Origin: CADDYX01 sp045809945
GTDB lineage: Bacteria; Verrucomicrobiota; Verrucomicrobiia; Chthoniobacterales; UBA10450
Reading direction: 5' to 3'
Assembly: GCA_045809945.1 (NCBI GenBank)
Contig: JBJMWW010000055.1
Location: 1 to 8,996 of the forward strand
Length of the DNA stretch: 8,996 nt
The notes under the pieces are model-generated. The model had not been told where the DNA came from. It did not search any database and saw nothing but the letters and a program-made list of their open reading frames with translations. The stretch's first letter is position 1. Each line of letters begins with the position of its first letter. The translations under genes and the position numbers were made by a program. Below, piece after piece: positions 1 to 6,824 of the stretch.

Positions 1-294
1 ACACGACTGCGCACTGTCCGCGATCTGCGGCATGGACATACCTACGCGGCGCGGTCGTTGGTCTACAGCGTGCGGACACAACTGCGTCGCAATGTCAGTC
101 GCGCTTGGAACGCGGCGCTTTTTCGCCGCTGCAAGTTCTCGCCGCTGCTCCGGATCAGCGTGCATCCACCGGATTTGGATTACCCGCGCGTGTGGAAGCA
201 AATCAAGCGTTTCGTTCAAGCTGCAGCGGTGGAACGAACCGTGACGACCTATGGCGATTGGGTAGCTCGGATGCGAATCAGCGCGAGCGACTAG
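1..294 (+). CDS. Polysaccharide deacetylase-like protein (DUF2334-type), C-terminal fragment
   Basis: The gene enters from outside the window in frame 1 and ends at TAG 292-294, leaving 97 residues with no start visible. The fragment carries the run LRISVHPPDLDYPRVW, followed by a short helix and TVTTYGDWV. This His-Pro-Pro-Asp stretch and the closing Thr-Tyr-x-x-Trp resemble the last part of DUF2334/NodB-like polysaccharide deacetylases, which remove acetyl groups from N-acetylated sugars with a metal ion. The N-terminal catalytic Asp and His motifs lie outside the window, so activity cannot be judged. The stop is only 3 bases from the start of the PHP-glycosyltransferase gene, so the two are probably co-transcribed and translationally linked, which suggests work on the same glycan. 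Family assignment rests on remembered similarity of the tail and is moderate. Confidence 0.62.
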   Translation, partial: TRLRTVRDLRHGHTYAARSLVYSVRTQLRRNVSRAWNAALFRRCKFSPLLRISVHPPDLDYPRVWKQIKRFVQAAAVERTVTTYGDWVARMRISASD

Positions 295-297
295 CGA

Positions 298-2691
298 ATG
301 ACGCGTTGCGATTTGCACGTGCATTCGCGCTTCAGCGCAACGTCCGAGGAGTGGCTGTTTCGCCGTTTCGATTTCCCCGATAGCTGCACCGAGCCGCGCG
401 ATTTGCATGCCAAGCTGCGCGATGCCGGGATGGATTTCGTGACGATCACCGATCACGACACGATCGATGGCTGCCTCACCATCGCGGACCTCGAGGGCAC
501 GTTCATCAGCGAACAAGTGACGACGTTTTTTCCCGGTGATCCCTGCAAGATTCACCTGCTTGTCTGGGGAATTTCCGAGGCGCAGCACGGCGACATCGCC
601 AAGCTGCGCGAAAATATCGTCGAGCTGCAAACATTCCTCGCCGCGAATGCAATCACTCACGCCGTTGCCCATCCTCTCTACAGCATCAACGGCAAGCTCG
701 AAGGTTCGCATCTCGAGCGGCTGATCCTGCTCTTCAAGCACTTCGAAGGAATCAACGGTCTGCGTGATGCGTTGCTGAGCGATCTCGTGCGCGAATTACT
801 CAATTCCCTCACGCCGCAACGCGTGGAGGAGTTCGCCAACCGCCACGGTCTCGCGCCCACTCATGCCGAGCCGTGGCGGAAGATATTCGTCGGCGGGTCG
901 GACGACCACGGTGGCAAATTCGTCGCCTCTGCGTTCACGGAAACACCGGGTGCGAAAACGGCGACTGAATTTCTAGAGCAGATCCGGAGCGGCGACTGCG
1001 TGGCGCGGGGCGAAGGCGGCACACCATTGGCGTTGTCGCACGGCTTCTACAATACCCTGGCCGCGTACATTCAAGGTCACTTCAACGAGCGGCTCGGTCC
1101 GGCCGCTCCGTTGCTCGAGCGCGCTTTCGACCGATTCATGGAGGGACGGGATCCGACGGAATTCACTTTGCGCGACAAGGCGAACTTTGTCGCCCAGGGC
1201 GTCATGTCCGGCAAAATTTTCGAGCTGGCAAAGCCGGCCAACGTTTCGCTCTGGAAGCAGCTCTCGACCTATTTCGCACGGGGCGACGTCAAAGCGGCGA
1301 TCACGCGCGAAGTCGAAGGTGTGGCGGAACCGGAACGCCGCACGTTCCTGATGGCGAATCTCGTCGCAGAGCAGATCGCGTTTCGCCTCTTCAAAAATTT
1401 CGTCCAGCAACTGCGGACAGCAAACCTGATCGAGAGCATGCAGGCGCTCAGTGGCATCGCGCCGGTGCTCGTCGTCCTCGCGCCCTACATTTACGCCTTC
1501 TCAAGTCAGGCACCGAATCGACGCTGGCTGCGCGACATTTTTCGGGAGATGACCGGCACGATTCCGTCGCAGCTCGAAAACCGCAAGCGTGCCTGGTTTA
1601 CTGACACGCTCGATGATGTCAACGGCGTCGCCACGACGATCCGCAAAATGGCCGCGGCCGCACACGAGGCGCGCGAGCAGCTCGTCGTCGTGTCGTCGCG
1701 AAACGATATCAAGGCCGACGGTTTCGTGCTGAAAAATTTCCGGCCGATTGGCGAGTTCGAACTGCCGGAATACGAGCTGCAAACGCTCAGTTTTCCGCCG
1801 GTGCTGCAAATTCTTGATTACATCCAGCGCGAGGGGTTCAGCGAGATCGTCATCAGCACGCCGGGGCCGGTCGGCCTCACCGGTTTGCTTGCCGCGAAGA
1901 TGCTCAACCTGCGCACGAGCGGCATCTACCACACCGATTTTCCGGAGTACATCCGGATTCTGACGGACGATCGTTTTCTCGAAAGCCTGGCGTGGAATTA
2001 CATGCGCTGGTTTTACGGCCAGTCCGATACCGTTTTCGTGAACTCCGAGCAGTATCGCCAGGGTTGGATCGATCGGGGTTTCGCGCCCGAAAAATTAAAA
2101 CTGTTGCCGCGCGGTCTCGACACCGAGCTGTTCAATCCGTCGCGACGGGACGTGGAATTCTGGAACGACAAATTCGATGGCGTGCGGCTGCTTTATGTCG
2201 GCCGCATTTCGAAAGAGAAGGACCTCGACGTCCTGGCCGCGGCCTACCGACAACTGCGCGAGCGGGATGAGCCGGTCCGCCTTTACCTGGTCGGCGATGG
2301 GCCGTACGCCGGCGCGCTGCGCGAGACGGTACCCGACGCCGTGTTTACCGGATATCTGACCGGCGAACGGCTCGCGAGCGCCTACGCCTCGGCGGATATT
2401 TTCGTTTTCCCGAGCACGACCGACACGTTTGGAAACGTGGTACTGGAAGCTCAGGCCTCCGGGTTACCCGTGGTTGTTTCGGATATCGGCGGGCCGAAGG
2501 AGCTGGTTTTGCAAGATTTTAACGGTTTTGTCGCAAAAGCACATGATACTGATGAGTTTGTAACGACCATAACGCGCCTCGTCCGCGATAATATCTTGCG
2601 AAAAACGATGGCTGAAAATGCGCGCAAAAGTGTGCTTGAAAGGAATTGGCCGGACGCATTCCAGAAGTTCTGGGCCGCTACCCTCGAATAG
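298..2691 (+). CDS. PHP metal-hydrolase domain fused to GT4 glycosyltransferase
   Basis: 797 residues in two recognisable halves. Residues 1 to about 225 are a PHP domain: DLHVHS (His7, His9), TDHD (51-54), a Glu at 72 in ISEQ, His86, the His125-Pro pair and GGSDDHGG (199-206, Asp202 and His204). The whole set of expected metal ligands is present, so it is probably an active phosphoesterase or other metal hydrolase. Residues 432-797 are a GT4 (group 1, GT-B fold) glycosyltransferase: the acceptor-side motif WFTDTLDDVNGV (433-444), the start of the nucleotide-sugar domain at LYVGRISKEKD (632-642, Arg636 and Lys641), LVGDGP, and FPSTTDTFGNVVLEAQASG near 704-722, with Glu717 as the conserved last acid. 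This form of the motif is typical of MgtA/SQD2-like lipid glycosyltransferases. Residues 226-431 match nothing I recognise; 383-403 are strongly hydrophobic. ATG 298 begins exactly at DLHVHS; no Shine-Dalgarno is visible. Donor, acceptor and PHP substrate are unknown. Confidence 0.93.
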   Translation: MTRCDLHVHSRFSATSEEWLFRRFDFPDSCTEPRDLHAKLRDAGMDFVTITDHDTIDGCLTIADLEGTFISEQVTTFFPGDPCKIHLLVWGISEAQHGDIAKLRENIVELQTFLAANAITHAVAHPLYSINGKLEGSHLERLILLFKHFEGINGLRDALLSDLVRELLNSLTPQRVEEFANRHGLAPTHAEPWRKIFVGGSDDHGGKFVASAFTETPGAKTATEFLEQIRSGDCVARGEGGTPLALSHGFYNTLAAYIQGHFNERLGPAAPLLERAFDRFMEGRDPTEFTLRDKANFVAQGVMSGKIFELAKPANVSLWKQLSTYFARGDVKAAITREVEGVAEPERRTFLMANLVAEQIAFRLFKNFVQQLRTANLIESMQALSGIAPVLVVLAPYIYAFSSQAPNRRWLRDIFREMTGTIPSQLENRKRAWFTDTLDDVNGVATTIRKMAAAAHEAREQLVVVSSRNDIKADGFVLKNFRPIGEFELPEYELQTLSFPPVLQILDYIQREGFSEIVISTPGPVGLTGLLAAKMLNLRTSGIYHTDFPEYIRILTDDRFLESLAWNYMRWFYGQSDTVFVNSEQYRQGWIDRGFAPEKLKLLPRGLDTELFNPSRRDVEFWNDKFDGVRLLYVGRISKEKDLDVLAAAYRQLRERDEPVRLYLVGDGPYAGALRETVPDAVFTGYLTGERLASAYASADIFVFPSTTDTFGNVVLEAQASGLPVVVSDIGGPKELVLQDFNGFVAKAHDTDEFVTTITRLVRDNILRKTMAENARKSVLERNWPDAFQKFWAATLE

Positions 2692-2719
2692 GCGGCCCGC
2701 CGGACACGTCTGCAATCAA

Positions 2720-3517
2720 GTGTCGCGAATCATCCTCGCGTGCGTTCTCCTTTTGTGTGCTGGGAGCGTCCTCGCTGAGGATCGCGTTCGCCAGGTGCAG
2801 GAAGAACTGCGCAAACGTCATCTCTATTTCGGCGATATCGATGGCCGGGATAACACGGAGCTGCATAGCGCGCTGAAGCGTTATCAGGCGCGCAAAGGCT
2901 TCACCGTCAGCGGCGACATTGATCCCGATACCGCTGCCTCACTCGGGTTGGCGCATGTCGTTATCGTGGCGGCCGGAACGAACAACGCGCTGCCCGATGA
3001 GCCGGTGCTGAAAGGTGATTTCGCACGCGAATATTCAGCCGCACAGCGCGCGGCGCTTGAACAGGAGACAGAAGTTGCCGCCGCTGCTGCCAGTCCGGCT
3101 GCGCCGGCGGAGTCACCGCAGCCTTCTGACAATTTGGCGCCGGAGCGTGTCAAGCAGCTTGTCGAAAACTACCTGCGCGATGGCGAAAATAACGATCCGG
3201 CGGCGCAGACAAAGTATTACGCGTTCCCGTTGCGCTACATGGAGGATGGCCTGCAAAACGCTTCCTTCGTCGAGCGCGATGCAAAAAGGCAGATTGCGAA
3301 ATGGCCGCGGCGCAAATTCATGCTCGCGGGCCCGGTCAACTTTTTCTCCACCGGTCAGCCGGGCGAAGCGCGCGTCGAATTTAACTACGCCTTTGAAGAA
3401 GCGCGCGCAGACAGCCGCGCGGCCAAAGGCGAGGCGCACCAGCAGTGGGTCGTCCGCGCCACTGGCGACGAGATGAAGATTACGCAGATCGACGAGGAGA
3501 TCGTTCGAAAGCGATGA
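2720..3517 (+). CDS. Secreted peptidoglycan-binding-domain protein with C-terminal domain of unknown function
   Basis: 265 residues from GTG 2720. This start was chosen because it opens straight into a signal peptide (VSRIILACVLLLCAGSVLA, likely signal peptidase I cleavage before Glu20-Asp). Starting further up at ATG 2618 would overlap the glycosyltransferase gene and bury the signal. Residues 22-75 form a PG_binding_1-like three-helix domain (VRQVQEELRKRHLYFGDIDG then ALKRYQARKGF and DPDTAASLGL), the small module that anchors exported proteins to peptidoglycan. An Ala/Pro-rich linker (about 110-138) joins it to a charged C-terminal domain (140-265) with a helix, several Tyr and Arg residues and a strand-rich end. 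That domain looks like an NTF2/DUF4440-like fold, with no catalytic motif I can name. The gene lies 28 bases after the glycosyltransferase and overlaps the kinase start by ATGA, suggesting translational coupling. It may be a wall-anchored accessory of the neighbouring sensor. Confidence 0.8.
   Translation: MSRIILACVLLLCAGSVLAEDRVRQVQEELRKRHLYFGDIDGRDNTELHSALKRYQARKGFTVSGDIDPDTAASLGLAHVVIVAAGTNNALPDEPVLKGDFAREYSAAQRAALEQETEVAAAAASPAAPAESPQPSDNLAPERVKQLVENYLRDGENNDPAAQTKYYAFPLRYMEDGLQNASFVERDAKRQIAKWPRRKFMLAGPVNFFSTGQPGEARVEFNYAFEEARADSRAAKGEAHQQWVVRATGDEMKITQIDEEIVRKR
3494..3500 (+). promoter_or_regulatory. Ribosome binding site of the histidine kinase gene
   Basis: GAGGAGA lies 13 bases before ATG 3514, inside the end of the preceding gene. 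Together with the ATGA overlap it supports ATG 3514 over the in-frame ATG at 3445, which would add 23 charged residues ahead of the first membrane helix. Confidence 0.55.
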
Positions 3518-5766
3518 AGGTCCAAACCAAGGTGACGTTGCTGCTGGCGGCGGTGGTGGCGATCTTTCTCCTCGGGCTCTGGTCCTTCCGGCTCTACGAT
3601 AAGGCGAAATTCCGGCACGTCGCGCAGGTGCGTTACGATGAGGAAAGCGCGCGCTTTAATCGAGTCCTCGACCGCTACGGCGAATCGGTTAAGACGCTTG
3701 CAGAGTATGACAGTGGGTGGGACCAGATGGTGCAGGCGATCGCCTCACGCGATCTCAAATGGTTTGAAGGCAACGTCAATCGAGACACCCTCATCGGTTA
3801 CAACGTCAACGCCGCCTGGATTTATTCCACTGATGGCGCGCTCGTCTACAAAGTAGCAAACGTCGAGACGCCTGAGTTGCCGGAAGTGCCGGTTCCGCGC
3901 GAGAAAATTTCGTCCCTCTTTGCGACCGACCACTTCGTTCATTTTTTCGCAATGGTTTCCGGTCGCACGCTCGAAATCCGCGGAGCGGCGATCCATCCTT
4001 CCAAGGACTTTCAGCGTGAGACTCCGCCGCGCGGGTATCTGTTCGTCGGCAGACTCTGGACGAGAACGACCGATAAATCCGACAAGCCGGAGCTCGCAGC
4101 AGATAAATTCGAGAAACCGGGGTTCGCGACGCTCGATGAGCTCGAGATGTATACCGGCAGTGAAATCACGATTGTGCCAGCCGGCACAGCGGTTCCATCG
4201 ACCGAGAAGGACGACGAGAATGGCTCGCTTATTTTCACGCGCGCACTACCGGGCTGGGATCACAAACCGGCAGCGCAACTGGTCGTGCGCTACGACACGC
4301 CATTCGTGCGTGAGATCAATCGCTCAAACGAGCGCATGCTGCTTATGGTGTTCGCTTTTGCGCTGGTGCTGCTGCTCCTGATCTCGACCGGGATTCACAG
4401 GTGGGTGAATACCCCGCTGCGCCACATCGAGCAGAGTCTCTCGCGCAACGATCTCAAGCCGATCGAGCAAATGGCGAAAGAGAAATCCGAATTCGGCGAG
4501 CTCGCACGAACCATCCACAAATTCTTCGAACAGAGCGAACGCCTGATCGCTGAGATGCGCGAACGGCGCGCGACCGAGGAAGCACTGCGCAAGAGCGAGG
4601 AGGAGCTTCGCCACGCCCAAAAGATGGAGGCGATCGGGCGGCTCGCCGGCGGTGTGGCGCACGATTTCAATAACCTCCTTACCGCCATCATCGGTTACGC
4701 CGAGCTGATCGCGGGCCGGCCGAAATTGAATTCGCAGGTCAAACAGAATGCCGAGCTGATTTTGAAGGCGGGCGAACAGGCTGCCACTTTAACGAAGCAA
4801 CTACTCGCCTTCAGCCGCAAACAGATGATGCAGCCCAAGGTGCTCGACATGAATGAGCTCGTCCTCGACATCGAAAATCTGTTGCGGCGCGTCATCGGTG
4901 AACGCTTCGATGTAATCACACAACGTGATGCCACGGACGGTCGCGTCCGCGCCGACCCGAGTCAGGTCGAACAGGTGGTGCTCAACCTTGGCGTGAATGC
5001 GCGCGATGCGATGCCGACCGGTGGCACGTTGATCATTCGAACCGCGAACGTGCAGCTCGATCAAAACCGCGCCCGCGAAATTGGCGCGCAGACTCCGGCC
5101 GGCGATTACGTCGAGCTTTCCGTCACCGATACGGGCTGCGGAATGGACGAGGAGACGAAGTCACGAATCTTCGAGCCGTTCTTTACCACCAAAGGCCCGG
5201 GCAAAGGTACCGGTCTCGGTCTCGCCACCGTTTATGGCATTGTCCGCCAATCGGGCGGCGCGATTTCAGTTGAGAGCGAAGTGGATAACGGCAGCACGTT
5301 TCGACTTTACTTGCCGCGCGAAAACGCGCCGGTCGATTACATCCGTGCGGCCGATTTGCCGGCCGTAAAATTCGATAACTCTGAGACGGTCATGGTGGTC
5401 GAAGATGAAGAGATTGTGCGTGAGCTGGTCTGCGAAGTGTTGGAAGACTACGGCTACACCGTGCTTTGCGCTTCACAGGGGGCGGAAGCGATGCAAATGG
5501 CCCATAACCACCGCGGCAAGATCGATCTCCTCGTCACCGATGTGATCATGCCGGAGATGAACGGCCATGAGCTGGCCACGAAGCTCACCCACGAGCGCCC
5601 CAACATGAAAGTGCTCTACGTCTCCGGTTACTCGGACAACGACATCGGCGATCACGGCACGCTCGACCCGCGTTACGATCTGCTGCAAAAACCGTTCACA
5701 CCGCAAACCCTGGCGCGGAAGATTCGCGAAGTGATACAGGACGGCCAGCTTGCGGAGGTCGGCTAA
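3514..5766 (+). CDS. CHASE4-domain hybrid sensor histidine kinase with C-terminal receiver
   Basis: 750 residues. A membrane helix (about 7-26) and a second one (275-297) bracket a periplasmic sensor of about 245 residues that reads as CHASE4 (the stretch VKTLAEYDSGWDQM and the following NVNAAWIYSTDGALVYK are characteristic). A divergent HAMP (298-350) and a short coiled coil lead to the HisKA domain with the phospho-accepting His383 in the box HDFNNLLTAIIGY. The ATPase domain has all its boxes: N box NLGVNARDA (491-499), G1 DTGCGM (539-544), F box FEPFF (553-557) and G2 GTGLGL (565-570). The receiver (about 625-745) has acidic residues 630-633, phospho-acceptor Asp676 in TDVIMPEMNG, Ser704 and Lys726-Pro, so it looks functional. 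The HDFNN box and trailing receiver without an output domain are the layout of CckA-like phosphorelay kinases. No partner regulator or phosphotransfer protein is encoded in the window. The ligand is unknown; neighbours suggest an envelope signal. Confidence 0.95.
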   Translation: MKVQTKVTLLLAAVVAIFLLGLWSFRLYDKAKFRHVAQVRYDEESARFNRVLDRYGESVKTLAEYDSGWDQMVQAIASRDLKWFEGNVNRDTLIGYNVNAAWIYSTDGALVYKVANVETPELPEVPVPREKISSLFATDHFVHFFAMVSGRTLEIRGAAIHPSKDFQRETPPRGYLFVGRLWTRTTDKSDKPELAADKFEKPGFATLDELEMYTGSEITIVPAGTAVPSTEKDDENGSLIFTRALPGWDHKPAAQLVVRYDTPFVREINRSNERMLLMVFAFALVLLLLISTGIHRWVNTPLRHIEQSLSRNDLKPIEQMAKEKSEFGELARTIHKFFEQSERLIAEMRERRATEEALRKSEEELRHAQKMEAIGRLAGGVAHDFNNLLTAIIGYAELIAGRPKLNSQVKQNAELILKAGEQAATLTKQLLAFSRKQMMQPKVLDMNELVLDIENLLRRVIGERFDVITQRDATDGRVRADPSQVEQVVLNLGVNARDAMPTGGTLIIRTANVQLDQNRAREIGAQTPAGDYVELSVTDTGCGMDEETKSRIFEPFFTTKGPGKGTGLGLATVYGIVRQSGGAISVESEVDNGSTFRLYLPRENAPVDYIRAADLPAVKFDNSETVMVVEDEEIVRELVCEVLEDYGYTVLCASQGAEAMQMAHNHRGKIDLLVTDVIMPEMNGHELATKLTHERPNMKVLYVSGYSDNDIGDHGTLDPRYDLLQKPFTPQTLARKIREVIQDGQLAEVG
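5754..5759 (+). promoter_or_regulatory. Ribosome binding site of the RlpA-like gene
   Basis: GGAGGT within the last codons of the kinase gene, 13 bases before GTG 5773. It supports this GTG as the start, which is also the one that gives a lipoprotein signal. Confidence 0.55.
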
Positions 5767-5772
5767 ACTAAC

Positions 5773-6303
5773 GTGAGCTCGGGGGCGAACATTGCACGCG
5801 CAGTAGTTGTAGGGACGATTGTTGTTTCCGTAGCATCAGGATGCGGCCGTCGCGATAAATCCACATCCGATTCGCCGCCGCCATCGCAGTCGCCGCACAG
5901 CGATGTTGCTGCGGTCCATGCATCACGAGCGCCGGCGAGTAGTTCATCACCTTCTGCCAGTCGCAAGGAGCGCACGATGTCAGCGAGCTGGTATGATTTG
6001 CCCGCTGATTCGATCGCCGCGCGCCGCGCGCCGGCCGGCGAATTGACTGCGGCCCACGATCATTTTCGAATCGGAACGCGACTCCGTGTTACGCGGCCGG
6101 AGAACGGCCGGAGCGTAATCGTGCGTGTGACCGATCGTGGCGTCCCTCGTCGCAAAGCGCCGCTCGACCTTTGCAGGCGCGCAGCGGAGGAGCTCGACAT
6201 GATCCGCGAGGGAACCGCGGAGGTGCAGGTTGAGGTTCTGCCAGACGAGCAGGTGGCCGGTGTGCAGCCAGCCGACTCGCCGAATGCCGTCGCGGAGCCG
6301 TGA
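5773..6303 (+). CDS. rlpA: RlpA-like septal-ring lytic transglycosylase family lipoprotein
   Basis: 176 residues from GTG 5773. The N-terminus is a lipoprotein signal: a hydrophobic run (8-21) and a lipobox ending in ASGC, so Cys24 would carry the lipid and anchor the protein in a membrane. Residues 25-68 are a Ser/Pro/Ala-rich linker. Residues 70-165 are the double-psi beta-barrel of RlpA: ASWYDLP (71-77), GELTAAH (89-95), IGTRLRVTRPENGRSVIVRVTDRG (100-123), DLCRRAAEELDM (132-143) and a closing EVQVEVL. Family members cleave peptidoglycan, in Pseudomonas aeruginosa preferring glycan strands without stem peptides, and act in cell separation. Residues matching the reported catalytic Glu, His and Asp are Glu90, His95 and Asp121, but the loop between Glu and His is about six residues shorter than usual. 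There is no SPOR domain, as is common for shorter members. It follows the kinase by 6 bases, so is probably in the same operon. Confidence 0.87.
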   Translation: MSSGANIARAVVVGTIVVSVASGCGRRDKSTSDSPPPSQSPHSDVAAVHASRAPASSSSPSASRKERTMSASWYDLPADSIAARRAPAGELTAAHDHFRIGTRLRVTRPENGRSVIVRVTDRGVPRRKAPLDLCRRAAEELDMIREGTAEVQVEVLPDEQVAGVQPADSPNAVAEP

Positions 6304-6332
6304 TGGCTGCGCTCTAGCAAAAGCGTTTCGAA

Positions 6333-6824
6333 TCAGCTTCGCGTCCCGACCAGCAACGCGTAAAGCGGACCGCGCGGATTGAGGAGCTCGTGCTTGTGTT
6401 GCGAGACTGCGAGCCAGACCTGAAGTGTCCAGACAAGAAGCAGTGTAACGAGCGACACGGCGATAATTCGCGGCGTAACGCGCACGACGGTGAACCGCAC
6501 CATGCGTCTTCCTGAGACCAGCTCGTAGAGACCGAGCGCGAACGTGATGACTGCGAGCGTCGCAACCGGGAACGCAATCCAATTGAAGTAAAGTGCCCGC
6601 GAGAGGTCGCCACTTAGTAGGCAGTGCAATGCACGGGTCGTTCCGCAAAAAATGCACGGCACTCCCGTGACCGCTCCGCACGACAACGGTAGCCATCCGT
6701 GCGCGTTTACCGGATCGAACATCCGCAGGAGTACGGCGCAGATAGCAATACTTCCGACCGCGCAAAGTCGACCGCGCGTTTCGGCGCGAGACAAACTCGC
6801 GCTTCCATTCTCCAACCGGATCAT
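6333..6824 (-). CDS. DUF2752 family small membrane protein
   Basis: 163 residues reading leftward from ATG at 6824 to TGA at 6335-6333. The start overlaps the stop of the upstream membrane-protein gene by ATGA, fixing it and implying translational coupling; the frame stays open upstream but that part is the shadow of the neighbouring gene. The family mark is PCIFCGTTRALHCLLSGDL (56-74), the CxxCGxTRA box of DUF2752, followed by Ala-Leu and an Asn81-Trp before the next helix. Hydrophobic segments are at about 20-36, 82-102 and 116-140, giving two or three inner-membrane helices. DUF2752 proteins have no established function; the paired Cys57 and Cys60 suggest a metal site or a disulfide, which is inference. 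The gene converges on the RlpA-like gene with 29 bases between stops and no clear hairpin. Confidence 0.85.
   Translation of the reverse strand: MIRLENGSASLSRAETRGRLCAVGSIAICAVLLRMFDPVNAHGWLPLSCGAVTGVPCIFCGTTRALHCLLSGDLSRALYFNWIAFPVATLAVITFALGLYELVSGRRMVRFTVVRVTPRIIAVSLVTLLLVWTLQVWLAVSQHKHELLNPRGPLYALLVGTRS

Noticed and set aside
973..1932. Two minus-strand open frames of 145 and 143 codons
   Set aside because: Both are antisense to the PHP-GT4 gene, which is well supported over this range, and neither resembles any protein.
2690..2705. GC-rich inverted repeat GGCGG/CCGCC after the glycosyltransferase stop
   Set aside because: The arms are almost adjacent, leaving a loop of about one base, and no T-run follows, so it does not make a credible terminator hairpin.
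2618..2719. Upstream ATG extension of the PG-binding protein gene
   Set aside because: It would overlap the glycosyltransferase and place 34 basic residues before the signal peptide. GTG 2720 opens directly into the signal peptide.
3445..3513. Upstream ATG extension of the kinase gene
   Set aside because: It adds 23 highly charged residues before the first membrane helix. ATG 3514 has a ribosome site and an ATGA overlap.
6304..6332. Possible bidirectional terminator between the convergent stops
   Set aside because: Only a 4-base pairing (AAGC with GCTT) with a long loop is visible, and no real T-run. It is too weak to call.
5980..6765. Open frame of 261 codons on the minus strand
   Set aside because: It lies antisense to the RlpA-like gene and in another frame of the DUF2752 gene, is very rich in Arg, and shows no domain. 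It is a shadow of GC-rich coding DNA.
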